This document shows positions 24,582 through 33,460 of a stretch of 64,000 bases of DNA, piece after piece. The notes beneath the pieces were generated by a model. It was not told the DNA's origin, did no database searches, and saw only the letters and a list, made by a program, of their open reading frames with translations. The stretch comes from Paenibacillus sp. HWE-109 (GTDB lineage: Bacteria > Bacillota > Bacilli > Paenibacillales > NBRC-103111), in NCBI RefSeq assembly GCF_022163125.1, contig NZ_CP091881.1, positions 8,984,501-9,048,500 on the forward strand, given 5' to 3'. Positions within the stretch are counted from its first letter, which is position 1; the number at the start of each line of letters is the position of its first letter. The position numbers and the translations under genes were made by a program.

Positions 24582-25136
24582 ATGGATATTTTAATCAGAG
24601 AACTAACGGCTGGGGACGATGACGGGGGTACAAACCTTGATGATAGCTTTATCGTGGATTCTACCCTTGTCTTGCAACTAACGGGACAGCGAATCGGATA
24701 TACAGTGAAAGAGAAACCTCTTAGCAAGAAAAGCTACAACGACTTGCTCTTTGAAGAAGAGACGGAGAAGGATTATTCGAACTACATCGGCAATCCTGAT
24801 CAAATCATCTATTTAGCGCTTGTAAATAATCGAGTAGTGGGTCAAGTTATTTTGAAAAGAAATTGGAACAAATATGCCTATGTGGAAGATATCAAAGTTG
24901 ACAAGCAATATAGAGGACGCGGTGTTGGCCGCAAACTAATCGAACAGGCCAAACGCTGGACGAAGGATGGCGGTATGCCGGGAATCATGCTGGAGACGCA
25001 AAGTAATAATGTCCGCGCATGCAAATTCTACGAAAGCTGCGGTTTTGTCATCGGTGGTTTTGATTCCTACGTCTACAGAGGCTTAGATAAACAAAGCGAT
25101 GAAATCGCGATTTATTGGTATCTGATGCTTGAATAA
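24582..25136 (+). CDS. satA: Streptothricin N-acetyltransferase-like GNAT protein
   Basis: The 184-residue protein is full length for the Sat family. The C-terminal half carries N-W-N-K-Y-A-Y-V-E-D-I, the acetyl-CoA loop Q-Y-R-G-R-G-V-G, G-I-M-L-E-T-Q-S-N-N and C-K-F-Y-E-S-C-G-F, which are diagnostic of streptothricin acetyltransferases such as Sat4. It should inactivate streptothricin by acetylating its beta-lysine moiety. It is the only clear antibiotic resistance enzyme in the window. Its translation is probably attenuated by the upstream leader and hairpin. The symbol rests on family resemblance. Confidence 0.75.
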   Translation: MDILIRELTAGDDDGGTNLDDSFIVDSTLVLQLTGQRIGYTVKEKPLSKKSYNDLLFEEETEKDYSNYIGNPDQIIYLALVNNRVVGQVILKRNWNKYAYVEDIKVDKQYRGRGVGRKLIEQAKRWTKDGGMPGIMLETQSNNVRACKFYESCGFVIGGFDSYVYRGLDKQSDEIAIYWYLMLE

Positions 25137-25188
25137 TAAGTGATTAACTCCCCAACATTGTTACAGGACAAGAATAAATACCATTAAG

Positions 25189-25212
25189 AAGTCGCCATAT
25201 TGGCGGCTTTTT
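25189..25212 (+). terminator. Terminator after the streptothricin acetyltransferase gene
   Basis: AGTCGCC and GGCGGCT pair (one G-U) around ATATT, followed by TTTTAA. Confidence 0.75.
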
Positions 25213-25350
25213 AATGATGTAAATTAGGGCTGATTTGTTCAACATTAGTATAAGAATTTTCAAGAAAAAACGATTGGGAATTCCTAAATATGGTAACATG
25301 TGAGTAAAGGAATTAGAGGTGTATTATGAAGCATCAATGTTTGGATTGAT

Positions 25351-25689
25351 TTGAGAGACATTAGATCGTCAAATCGTAATGTATATACACCAGAAGGAAT
25401 TGAATATATTGCATTTCCTTTTCGTGATGGGGAATTAATGGAAGCGAAAGAGTTTTTACCAAAAGCAAAGGAAGTCCTTCAAAATAGAATCGAACAAAAC
25501 AAACGAATTCTTGTTACTTGTCATCAAGGAAGGTCTCGTTCTGTTATGTTGCTGCTGTGGTTTTTAGGTGAGAAAAGGGGCTCTTTCACAAAAGCTTTTA
25601 AAGAAATAAAATCAAAGCGCCCTATTATAGAACCTGATAAAAATTTCAAACCGCTAATCGAAGAGTGGAAGAAAGAATATCCAAACTGA
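25351..25689 (+). CDS. Dual-specificity-type protein phosphatase, N-terminus disturbed
   Basis: The protein contains the cysteine phosphatase loop C-H-Q-G-R-S-R-S at about residue 54, with the nucleophilic Cys and the CX5R arginine, and an upstream general-acid region (F-P-F-R-D-G-E-L). It should dephosphorylate phosphotyrosine or a related substrate. The assigned TTG lacks a ribosome site. Coherent sequence (I-N-V-W-I-D-L-R-D) extends upstream to 25330, and an ATG at 25326 with AGAGGTG upstream is one base out of frame. A single-base insertion near 25331 may therefore have broken the start. Confidence 0.6.
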   Translation: MRDIRSSNRNVYTPEGIEYIAFPFRDGELMEAKEFLPKAKEVLQNRIEQNKRILVTCHQGRSRSVMLLLWFLGEKRGSFTKAFKEIKSKRPIIEPDKNFKPLIEEWKKEYPN

Positions 25690-25812
25690 GTGCAGGGCTT
25701 AACTAGACGGAGAACAAGAGGTTTAATTACCCAAAACAAAAGAGCTACAGCGGATGTAATGGAAGTCTCTGGCTGGGAGCCCTGTAGTTCCGCCGACACA
25801 AAGGGCTAACGA

Positions 25813-25862
25813 CAAAAAAGGCATTCCCTGTAGTAGTTAACTACAAAGGAAATGCCTTTTTC
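25813..25862. terminator. Bidirectional terminator between convergent genes
   Basis: AAAAAAGGCATT(CC) pairs with (GG)AAATGCCTTTTT around a loop with its own small stem (TGTAG/CTACA). A- and T-runs on both sides allow termination of the phosphatase gene (+) and the Ig-like gene (-). A partial copy of the intergenic repeat GTAGTTCCG lies just upstream (about 25781-25792). Confidence 0.7.
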
Positions 25863-25882
25863 ACATACCCACACTGTTTAGT

Positions 25883-28800
25883 TTAAGGCCGCAGCGATTT
25901 CGGGGAAACCGGCTCAATTAACTTCAATAATGCAATGATGTCCGCTTTATCAAACGTACTATTTCCATCCATATCATACCCCAATGGCGTTACCGCGAGA
26001 ACATTGGTAATGTCCCACAGCTTCTCCTCTTTTTGATAAAAGAGGGACACGATATGTGCGTTCGAAGCTGTCCCGTCCAAGCTCACTACTTTAACTTGGA
26101 ATCGGTTCAAGCCTTCCACGAAAGTAACAGGTTCACTCTGTCCGTTCGTCACCTCGATGGATGCGCCTAGCTGGCCGCTCTGCGGATCCATCCGCTTCAA
26201 CTCGGTGCTAGTACCGGCTTCCATAGAAGCTGCTCGAAAAGTAAATGCTGAGTTAGCGCCATGAACAACAGCCGCGGTCCACGGTGTGGATGTTGGCAGT
26301 ACTTTGCTATAGGCATCACCTGTGAGCACAAGCTGCGCGAAAGCAGGCTTCACAACAACGGTCACCGATTGGGACTCCGTGCCATCTGTGAGGCCACTTC
26401 TTTCGTACAGAGCTGTATATTGGTGCGTGCCAGAGCTGACGCCTGTTAAGCTGATATCCGCATTCCCGTACACATCGGTCGTTACCCTCGCCCGTTCAGT
26501 GCCATTCTCTTTCAACGAAATGTAGCCGGGCTGGGTCAGGTCACCGATTAAGTCACCTACGGATACGGAGAATTGAATAGGTTCTCCAAGCTGGAAAGTT
26601 CCACTCGGATAATTCAAAATGAGTACAGTCCCTTGGGTATTCGGTTTGATGACTTGGGTGATCGGGGTTGACGTCTGTGCTTCATGCAGCAGATCAGGAA
26701 CGTACGCAACCTGAATAGGGTAAGTTCCAGGTAGCAGCGCTGCTGAAGTGATAAAAGCAGTTCCAGCCGAGTCAAGATGTATTGGAGTGTTTAGTAAGTT
26801 GCCGCCACTGAAAACAATATGGCCAGCAGGAATCTGCGACTCTCCATTCGTATTGGTCACATGTGCGGTAAATGTAAGGGGAGTACCATAATAAACTGCC
26901 TCCGTTACTGAAGCGGTAACTACGACAGTAACAGGGATTGGTTTAATCTGCAGACTACTGCTGGTTGACACCCCATTCAGGTGCTCGTCGTCCCCTAAGT
27001 AACTTGCGACGACCGTATGCGTGCCAACAGCAAGCTGCTCGGTCTCCCAAGTCGCTGTCCCGTTCGTCAGCGTCAAAGCACCCGGCCAATTACTGAAGCC
27101 GCCTGTACCTGAAAGTGTTACCGTCCCCGTTGGAACTGACACACCGCTGCCTGCGTTAACTACCTGCACCATTACGCTAACTGTGTGTCCGTATATGCTT
27201 TCCCCTGATTGCGGTGCCACAGACAGCTGAACAATAACCGGTGCTTTGGATACAGGCTGGGTAATTGGCTGTGAGGCACTCGTGACATGATTGCCATCAC
27301 CGCTATATTCCGCCGTAATGACGAGATCGCCAACCGGCAGATCATGAGTGGCAAGCACCGCAGTGCCACTGCTATTTAGTGGGACTGGTGCTTGCAAGTC
27401 GACACCGTTATTTTTAAAAGTAACTGTGCCTGTAGGCTTGATGCTAGGATTCAATGTATTCGTTACCTGTACTGTTAAAGTCGTCGTTTCACCGACAGAA
27501 ATCCCACCCGATGATGATAGGGTTGTCGATGTACTTGCTTTGTTAACGGTATGCCCGACTGCAGCTGATGGACTCACCGCATGTTTGCTGTCTCCGCCGT
27601 ACTCCGCTTTAAAAGAGTGGGACCCAGTTGATAAACTTTCGGACACTGACCATTCAGCCGTTCCTGAATTAAGTATGGCAGTCCCTAATGTGGTTGAACC
27701 ATCTTTGAAAGTTACCATACCATCTGGTGTAATTGGGCTACCAATGGCATTTGTTACGGATGCTTTTAACGTTAATGAAGTTCCGTAGGTGGAAGCTGCG
27801 TTTGTCGCTCCAAGAACCGTCAAAGTTGATGACGTAGGGATCAGATTGACGACCACGGGAATGGAGCTTGAGCTATTGGCAACATGTGTAAGACTTCCGC
27901 TGTAATGTGCTGTAATCGAATGGGTTCCCACTTCTAAAGTAGGCGCCGTCCATGTTGCTGTTCCTGAACTCAACGTCCCGGTGCCAAGTACAGTCGAGCC
28001 CTCCTTGAACGTCACAGTCCCTGTCGGTCCAAAAATGCTTACCATGCCATTCGTCACAGTTGCCGTCAACGTCACTGAGTTCCCGTATGTCGTGCTTCCT
28101 GGACTAACGCTGACAGCCACTACAGTCGGAATACCTAGGACAGATTGCGACAAACTACTAGACGTACTGGTTTGATGCTGACCATCGCCATCATAAGTCG
28201 CAGTGACGGAATAACCGCTAACCGGCAGTGACGACGTCGTGAAGGTCGCGACTCCGCTTCCGTTAACACTCGTAGTTCCCAGTACATTGCTGCTTTCTCG
28301 GAAGGTGACCGTTCCTCCCGGTATGACCTGATTGCCACTCGTATTGGCTACTGTCGCCGTGAAGGTAATCGGCTCGCCAACGTATATGAGTCCAGCATTT
28401 GAAGTAAGAGTGGTATTGGTTTGAATCGTATTAACCGTATGTTCAAAGGTAGACGACTGTGGACTATGTATACCGTCTCCGCCTGAATAACTAGCTGTTA
28501 TCGTATGTGGACCGACTCCTAAGCCGGAAAAGGACATAGAGGCGTGAGCATTGAAATTTTCAAGCTGCTCCCAAGTACGTGTCGTTAGCACATTGTTTTG
28601 TCCTACAAACGTAACAGTCTTAGCGATGTTATTTACTGTTATATCCGTAACGTAACGATTCCCCGAAAGCTGCCAAGATTTTACCAAAGTGTTATTCGCA
28701 TCATACCCATACAAATAAACAATTAAATTATTATCCGTATCGCTGTACGCCCAATAACTCATTCCGCCCCACTGAATAACAGGACAGTCCGAGCAAGTGA

Positions 28801-29125
28801 ATTTTTTGCCAGCTTGCACCGGAGCAAGATCTGAGCTCTTATACACAACCTCCGGCTCTGAAGCAACGAGCTCCTGCGGTGCTCCAATCAATGTGCCCCC
28901 ATCGTAGAACGTGATGCTCCCAGCTGGTGTCGCTCCGCCTAAATCACCATCTGTCACAACGGAAGTAAGCTGCACCGGCTCGCCATAAATGGACGTGGGC
29001 TGGCCTGTAATCACGTGCCCTACTGTTGTAAGTGCATAAGCTGCCGGCTGGTACAAGTTAACCAAGAGGGCAACCAAAAGAACTGCGCCAATCCATCGCA
29101 GCTTATTCCTATTTTCCCGTTTCAC
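25883..29125 (-). CDS. Secreted multi-domain Ig-like repeat protein with C-terminal calcium-binding motif
   Basis: The ~1080-residue product starts with a signal peptide (K-R-E-N-R-N-K-L-R-W-I-G-A-V-L-L-V-A-L-L ... Q-P-A-A-Y-A). About eight or nine bacterial Ig-like domains of the Big_3_5 type follow, each with T-V-T-F-K-(D/E)-G-S, V-G-T-H-(S/T)-I and A-(E/H)-Y-S-G-D signatures. The end has Y-D-M-D-G-N-S-T-F-D-K-A-D, one EF-hand/dockerin-like loop. The GTG at 29125 is chosen because GGAGG lies seven bases upstream and the signal peptide starts there. No cell-wall anchor motif is seen. Probably an extracellular adhesion or scaffold protein. Confidence 0.75.
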   Translation of the reverse strand: MKRENRNKLRWIGAVLLVALLVNLYQPAAYALTTVGHVITGQPTSIYGEPVQLTSVVTDGDLGGATPAGSITFYDGGTLIGAPQELVASEPEVVYKSSDLAPVQAGKKFTCSDCPVIQWGGMSYWAYSDTDNNLIVYLYGYDANNTLVKSWQLSGNRYVTDITVNNIAKTVTFVGQNNVLTTRTWEQLENFNAHASMSFSGLGVGPHTITASYSGGDGIHSPQSSTFEHTVNTIQTNTTLTSNAGLIYVGEPITFTATVANTSGNQVIPGGTVTFRESSNVLGTTSVNGSGVATFTTSSLPVSGYSVTATYDGDGQHQTSTSSSLSQSVLGIPTVVAVSVSPGSTTYGNSVTLTATVTNGMVSIFGPTGTVTFKEGSTVLGTGTLSSGTATWTAPTLEVGTHSITAHYSGSLTHVANSSSSIPVVVNLIPTSSTLTVLGATNAASTYGTSLTLKASVTNAIGSPITPDGMVTFKDGSTTLGTAILNSGTAEWSVSESLSTGSHSFKAEYGGDSKHAVSPSAAVGHTVNKASTSTTLSSSGGISVGETTTLTVQVTNTLNPSIKPTGTVTFKNNGVDLQAPVPLNSSGTAVLATHDLPVGDLVITAEYSGDGNHVTSASQPITQPVSKAPVIVQLSVAPQSGESIYGHTVSVMVQVVNAGSGVSVPTGTVTLSGTGGFSNWPGALTLTNGTATWETEQLAVGTHTVVASYLGDDEHLNGVSTSSSLQIKPIPVTVVVTASVTEAVYYGTPLTFTAHVTNTNGESQIPAGHIVFSGGNLLNTPIHLDSAGTAFITSAALLPGTYPIQVAYVPDLLHEAQTSTPITQVIKPNTQGTVLILNYPSGTFQLGEPIQFSVSVGDLIGDLTQPGYISLKENGTERARVTTDVYGNADISLTGVSSGTHQYTALYERSGLTDGTESQSVTVVVKPAFAQLVLTGDAYSKVLPTSTPWTAAVVHGANSAFTFRAASMEAGTSTELKRMDPQSGQLGASIEVTNGQSEPVTFVEGLNRFQVKVVSLDGTASNAHIVSLFYQKEEKLWDITNVLAVTPLGYDMDGNSTFDKADIIALLKLIEPVSPKSLRP

Positions 29126-29259
29126 TATCAAACCTCCGCCCTGCGTAATTCTAGTAATTATACTAAATTTATCGGGTTTCGCGTGTATAAAATGAATAGA
29201 AAAAAGCCACCTGCACCCTGCCATGTAACAGGTACAAACGGCTCTTCTCTTCCTAAGTG

Positions 29260-29673
29260 TCAAATAGGACGCTCTATCTCAAACTGATCTCCCAATTTCG
29301 CATAGGAGTTGCCTGCCAGCCGACTAACCGGTCTCAAATTCTGAGCGTCAATATGACCCTTGTCGTACAAATCATTAGCGATTTTGTAAATCACTTTTAC
29401 AAGAAAAGCCAGCAAACCCTTGAGTTTGTTGGCTTCTTCCAACCAAGCGTCTGCATGTTGGCACATAGCGATGAAGTAGACACGAGCGCTCCAATGGCGA
29501 GAACTTCGCCCACGCGAAGCCTCTAGTCTGTAATCGACTTTCTGGCGTTTAATACAACGCGGACGGTTGGAACACCTTCCCCAGTTTCGCATCTTGCGAC
29601 CAATGGGGCAGACGGGCACACCATCTGAGCCCCAAAATACGTTATTCCGAAAAATGGAGGCATTAGTCTCTCA
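29260..29673 (-). mobile_element. Truncated insertion-sequence transposase remnant
   Basis: The minus strand encodes F-W-G-S-D-G-V-P-V-C-P-I-G-R, resembling the middle of DDE transposases that read D-G-V-P-x-C-P-A-G. This jumps to R-C-I-K-R-Q-K-V-D-Y-R-L-E and R-S-S-R-H-W-S-A-R-V-Y-F-I-A-M-C-Q-H-A-D-A-W, the C-terminal domain of the same family. An internal deletion removed the part between, and the N-terminus is missing. No terminal inverted repeats were found. The stretch 29674-29880 shows nothing recognisable. Confidence 0.55.
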
Positions 29674-29880
29674 GGTTTAGAGGGAGCACCTAAGTTCAGA
29701 ATGGAAAGCTAGGCTGTAAGGGACTTGGAAAACATGAGACGTTACAACGAGGGCTGTTATCTGAAACGGTTTCTATAAGGAACAAGCCGAAATGAATTTA
29801 TTCTTTGAGGGCAGCGGCACGACTGATGAATCTCCAGCTTTTATGTTCTATATCGTGAGTACCATCGGGAAATTCTCCAG

Positions 29881-31674
29881 CTACACGATATTTTTCGTTC
29901 GCGCTATATTTATGGCCTCTTCGCGGTTGTTGACGCCGAGTTTCGAGTAGAGAGTCGAGCAGTAATTGCGGATCGTTCCCTCCGATAAAAATAGCTTGGT
30001 GGCAATCGATTTGTAGCGCAGTCCGCTCGACAGTTGCTCCAGAATCTCCATCTCACGTTTCGTAAGCCCATAAGGGTAGTTTTCCAGACTTGAGTTGATC
30101 TTCTCCAATTGTTCACGTTGTCGCTTCATCTCTTCGAAAATTCGCGTAGCGACCGATTGATCGATCCAGGTTCCTCCGTTATAAATAAGTTTCAAGGCTT
30201 CCTTCATCTCCTGCGGATTAGTCGACTTCAGCATGTAGCCTTCCGCCCCGCGCTCCAATGCAGTTGCAGCCTGCAAGGAATCCTCAAACGTTGTCATGAA
30301 CACAACCTTCATATCAGGCCATCGTTGTTTCATCTCAAGTAAAGCGTCAATCCCGTCCATTCCCTGCATACGAATATCCATTAGCACGATATCCGGTTGG
30401 AACCGATCACAATGTTCTAATGCTTCACGGCCGTCCCCGGTTGTACCAACGACGTTAAAATCAGCATGCTGATCCAAAATTTGCTTTAAGCTGTCGGTAA
30501 TGATCACCTGGTCATCAACGATCAGAAGGCGGATCGCATCATGTACAGGCTCTGTCTGCAACGGAATATTACATATGACGAAAGTTCCTTGTCCTGACTC
30601 GGAATGCACGGACACCGTGCCGTGAAATAGCTCAAGTCGTTCCTTCATTCCATTGATCCCAAATCCAAACTGGATTTCTTCATTTCCGATGCCGTTATCT
30701 TCGATCTGTAACCGGAGCTGCTGACTATTGAAATGCAACTGAACGGATATTAAGCTCGCCTTGCCGTGTCGAACCGCGTTGGTTAGAGACTCTTGAAGGC
30801 AACGAGATAGACAAAAGTTTGCTTTTTGCATAACGAGAGTCTCACTGCCGATCACACGGAATTTGACCGTTATACCCGTTGACTTTATAAAATCTTCAGT
30901 TAATTGCCGCAGCGATTCACTTAACGAATGGTTTAACGGAGTATGAGAGAGCTGATGCAGATGCTTTCGGATATCAACAAGACTGAGTTGGGCGATTCCC
31001 ACAAGCGAATCGATCCTCTCTATTTGCGCATCTGGTACGGACGATCGCAGTGAGTCGACGCCGACGATGAGCGAGGTAAGCGTATGGCCAATCGTGTCAT
31101 TCAGCTCATGGGACAGCCGGCTGCGCTCCTCCATCAGCGTAAGTTCCTCAATCCGCTTAATATGCTGCTCCAGCAACAGCTTTTGCTCTTGAATAATTCG
31201 GGCTTGCTTATGGTACTGAATTAATATATTAAACGCGAAGCCGATGGCAAAACCAAGGCTGCAGCTAACGACAAACTCATACGGGAGACGAGCAGCAATC
31301 CAACCGTTCAATACAGGGAATACGATTCCGCTAAGGATACCTGTCCACACATAGGTTCTTCGACTGCTCGTCAAGCCGATAGTTATCACGAGTAAAACAA
31401 AAGACCAAAGCAATCCCGGGGCTGCGTATGCTAAATAAAGATAAAAAAAGCCCGTTACCGTGACTTCGATTGTGAGGTACCACTCTTTTTTCCTATAGAG
31501 AATGATTAATGGAACGAGATAAACGACGAAAGCAAGAGAAAGTACAATCCAAAGCGACACAACGATCAATGATGGATCGACAAAACCAGAGCTTGCGATA
31601 ATGACCAGCCAAAGTGTTCGTATAGCCACAAGTATCCAATCATACCAGAACCTTTTTTTCATTATGGAGAACAC
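29881..31674 (-). CDS. NarL-type histidine kinase fused to its response regulator and LuxR HTH
   Basis: One 597-residue protein combines five or six membrane helices (about 12-155), a coiled linker, a HisKA_3-type dimerisation region (180-245), an ATPase domain (N-box Q-E-S-L-T-N-A at 294-300, G1 D-N-G-I-G at 326-330), a receiver (D387/D388, phosphoacceptor D433, T461, K483) and a LuxR HTH (535-597). These are normally two genes (LiaS/LiaR or DesK/DesR style). The phosphoacceptor motif that should read E-L-H-D reads E-L-N-D (N192), so the usual histidine is missing, although H189 lies nearby. It is transcribed divergently from a serine hydrolase. Start: GTG at 31674 or ATG at 31662. Confidence 0.8.
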   Translation of the reverse strand: MFSIMKKRFWYDWILVAIRTLWLVIIASSGFVDPSLIVVSLWIVLSLAFVVYLVPLIILYRKKEWYLTIEVTVTGFFYLYLAYAAPGLLWSFVLLVITIGLTSSRRTYVWTGILSGIVFPVLNGWIAARLPYEFVVSCSLGFAIGFAFNILIQYHKQARIIQEQKLLLEQHIKRIEELTLMEERSRLSHELNDTIGHTLTSLIVGVDSLRSSVPDAQIERIDSLVGIAQLSLVDIRKHLHQLSHTPLNHSLSESLRQLTEDFIKSTGITVKFRVIGSETLVMQKANFCLSRCLQESLTNAVRHGKASLISVQLHFNSQQLRLQIEDNGIGNEEIQFGFGINGMKERLELFHGTVSVHSESGQGTFVICNIPLQTEPVHDAIRLLIVDDQVIITDSLKQILDQHADFNVVGTTGDGREALEHCDRFQPDIVLMDIRMQGMDGIDALLEMKQRWPDMKVVFMTTFEDSLQAATALERGAEGYMLKSTNPQEMKEALKLIYNGGTWIDQSVATRIFEEMKRQREQLEKINSSLENYPYGLTKREMEILEQLSSGLRYKSIATKLFLSEGTIRNYCSTLYSKLGVNNREEAINIARTKNIV

Positions 31675-31805
31675 GAATTACGCACACCTACTTATATTTT
31701 TTTGCAAACCGATTTCCGAATGATTCAGACCTATCATGCAACATAAATTTCCGATCCGTCAAGCGAAGGAGCGGGTAAACAGTTAGAACTTGCTGTAACA
31801 AGCAC

Positions 31806-31847
31806 GTCACATGAGACATTTGACATTTTTCATATGGTATATGTGAC
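31806..31847. promoter_or_regulatory. Candidate operator/promoter between the fused kinase-regulator and the serine hydrolase
   Basis: GTCACAT (31806-31812) and ATGTGAC (31841-31847) form an inverted repeat flanking a TTGACA box at 31820. This lies in the 295-base gap between the divergent genes. A NarL-type regulator commonly binds such dyads. No other gene is seen in 31675-31969. Confidence 0.35.
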
Positions 31848-31969
31848 AGGTCCAAGTCCGAGTGTCAACAAAAGCCTGGTGGTTTTATCACTATCCGATT
31901 TAACAACTTCGGGGGTAAGGTGATGATGTAAAGCAACACAACATTCCAAAATAATAGGAGCGATGAGTT

Positions 31970-33139
31970 ATGAAATCATTCACGATTCAAAAAGGGACTG
32001 TACTTGCATTAACAGCTATATTGGCGGGTACACTGGTATTTTCTGCTTGTGGATCTGTAAACGCGTTACAGAATGAAGGCTCGGTACAATCGGATACAGA
32101 GAAGGCAAAGAAAAACAAACATCGGGATGAAGTAGAACGCGCCATTGATGAGGTGGTAACCACCAAAGGAGTCCCAAGTTACATAGCTGGCGGGCTACAG
32201 AACGGGGAACGCTGGTCTTACGCTGCAGGTACAGCCAGTTACGAAGTACCACGCCCGGTAGAGTCCAATTTCTCATTCCGTATTGGAAGCATTTCGAAGA
32301 CGTTCACCGCCTCCGTTGTATTGCAATTGGCTGACGAGAAAAAATTGAATCTGGATGATTCGGTCGAAAAATGGCTGCCAGGCCTCATAAAAGGTGAAGG
32401 GTATGACGCCAACAAAATTACGATTCGTATGTTATTGAATCATACAAGCGGGCTTGCTAGCTATACAGATTTGGATTTCCGAGATATTACTTTGCCTCAA
32501 AATCCGTTCCGTTACTATTCCGTCGATGAACTTATCGGAATGGGACTTTCAAAGCCGGCTGTATTTGCGCCAGGGAAGGGCTGGAACTATTCCAACTTGA
32601 ATACTGTAATAGCCGCTCAAATTATTCAGATGGTAACAGGAGAAACGTATGCGGAGCAGATCAGGAAACGGTTCATCATACCGCTTGGGATGACAGGAAC
32701 ATTTGTGATGGGAAATAGTCATGAAATTCCGGGTAATCATGCCACAGGATATAATATGGACAGATCGGGTCATTTGTACGATTTTACAGAAATGAATCAA
32801 TCATGGGCAAATGCAGCCGGAGATATAGTCTCAACAACTAATGATTTGACTACCTTCTTCAGTGCGCTGTTGGGCGGGAGGCTTCTATCTCAAGAGTTGA
32901 TGGACCAGATGCACACAACAGTAGATGGACCTATGGGTAAAGTCGGACTAGGGATTTATGAATTTAAAACAGCGGACGGGCAATCCTACTGGGGGCATGC
33001 CGGCGGTACTTTCGGATATGAATCGAGAGCCGTCGGATCTCTAGACGGGAAGCATATTTTGGTAACGGCCATCAACGCGGTAGGCCCGGCAGTGGATCCG
33101 GCTCACAATAAAATAATAAATAAGGAGTTTATCAATTAA
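31970..33139 (+). CDS. Serine hydrolase lipoprotein (beta-lactamase/DD-peptidase family)
   Basis: This 389-residue protein has a lipoprotein signal (L-V-F-S-A-C). The beta-lactamase-fold active-site motifs are present: S-I-S-K (S-x-x-K) near residue 104, Y-S-N (Y-x-N) near 207, and H-A-G (H/K-x-G) near 343. It fits the class C/EstB/PbpX-like group, which includes D,D-carboxypeptidases, esterases and some beta-lactamases; the exact activity cannot be read from sequence. AGGAGCGATGAG precedes the ATG. A divergent kinase-regulator fusion suggests inducible expression. Confidence 0.8.
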   Translation: MKSFTIQKGTVLALTAILAGTLVFSACGSVNALQNEGSVQSDTEKAKKNKHRDEVERAIDEVVTTKGVPSYIAGGLQNGERWSYAAGTASYEVPRPVESNFSFRIGSISKTFTASVVLQLADEKKLNLDDSVEKWLPGLIKGEGYDANKITIRMLLNHTSGLASYTDLDFRDITLPQNPFRYYSVDELIGMGLSKPAVFAPGKGWNYSNLNTVIAAQIIQMVTGETYAEQIRKRFIIPLGMTGTFVMGNSHEIPGNHATGYNMDRSGHLYDFTEMNQSWANAAGDIVSTTNDLTTFFSALLGGRLLSQELMDQMHTTVDGPMGKVGLGIYEFKTADGQSYWGHAGGTFGYESRAVGSLDGKHILVTAINAVGPAVDPAHNKIINKEFIN

Positions 33140-33144
33140 GTTTA

Positions 33145-33190
33145 AAGCCGACATCGCGCCCTTTATTTGAGGGCGGATGTCGGTTTCTTC
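33145..33190 (+). terminator. Terminator after the serine hydrolase gene
   Basis: CCGACATC-GCGCCCT pairs with AGGGCG-GATGTCGG, followed by TTTCTTC. Confidence 0.75.
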
Positions 33191-33199
33191 TGTGATTAA

Positions 33200-33340
33200 C
33201 CGTCGTTTCTAGCAATCGAGGCAACCTTCGGGCAAGCTGATTATAATTTCGAAATACTTCAAAAGTTTATGGAAGCAAATAAAACGGAGAAGGGAATCAA
33301 GACCAATACGGAACGATTCATGATAATGGGAAGGAAATAA
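33200..33340 (+). pseudogene. C-terminal gene fragment, unrecognised
   Basis: A start-less frame reads I-E-A-T-F-G-Q-A-D-Y-N-F-E-I-L-Q-K-F-M-E and ends R-F-M-I-M-G-R-K at a TAA. The sequence is protein-like and charged, apparently the tail of a deleted gene. The remaining bases to 33460 show nothing more. Confidence 0.35.
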
Positions 33341-33460
33341 TGGGTTGTTAAACTAACTGGAAACGATAGTTCAATAATCCGTCCATGTCTAATTATGGAA
33401 CTTTTTGATGGAACGGTCCGTATAGTTCACCATAGCTAACAAATTTATGAGGTGAGATAA

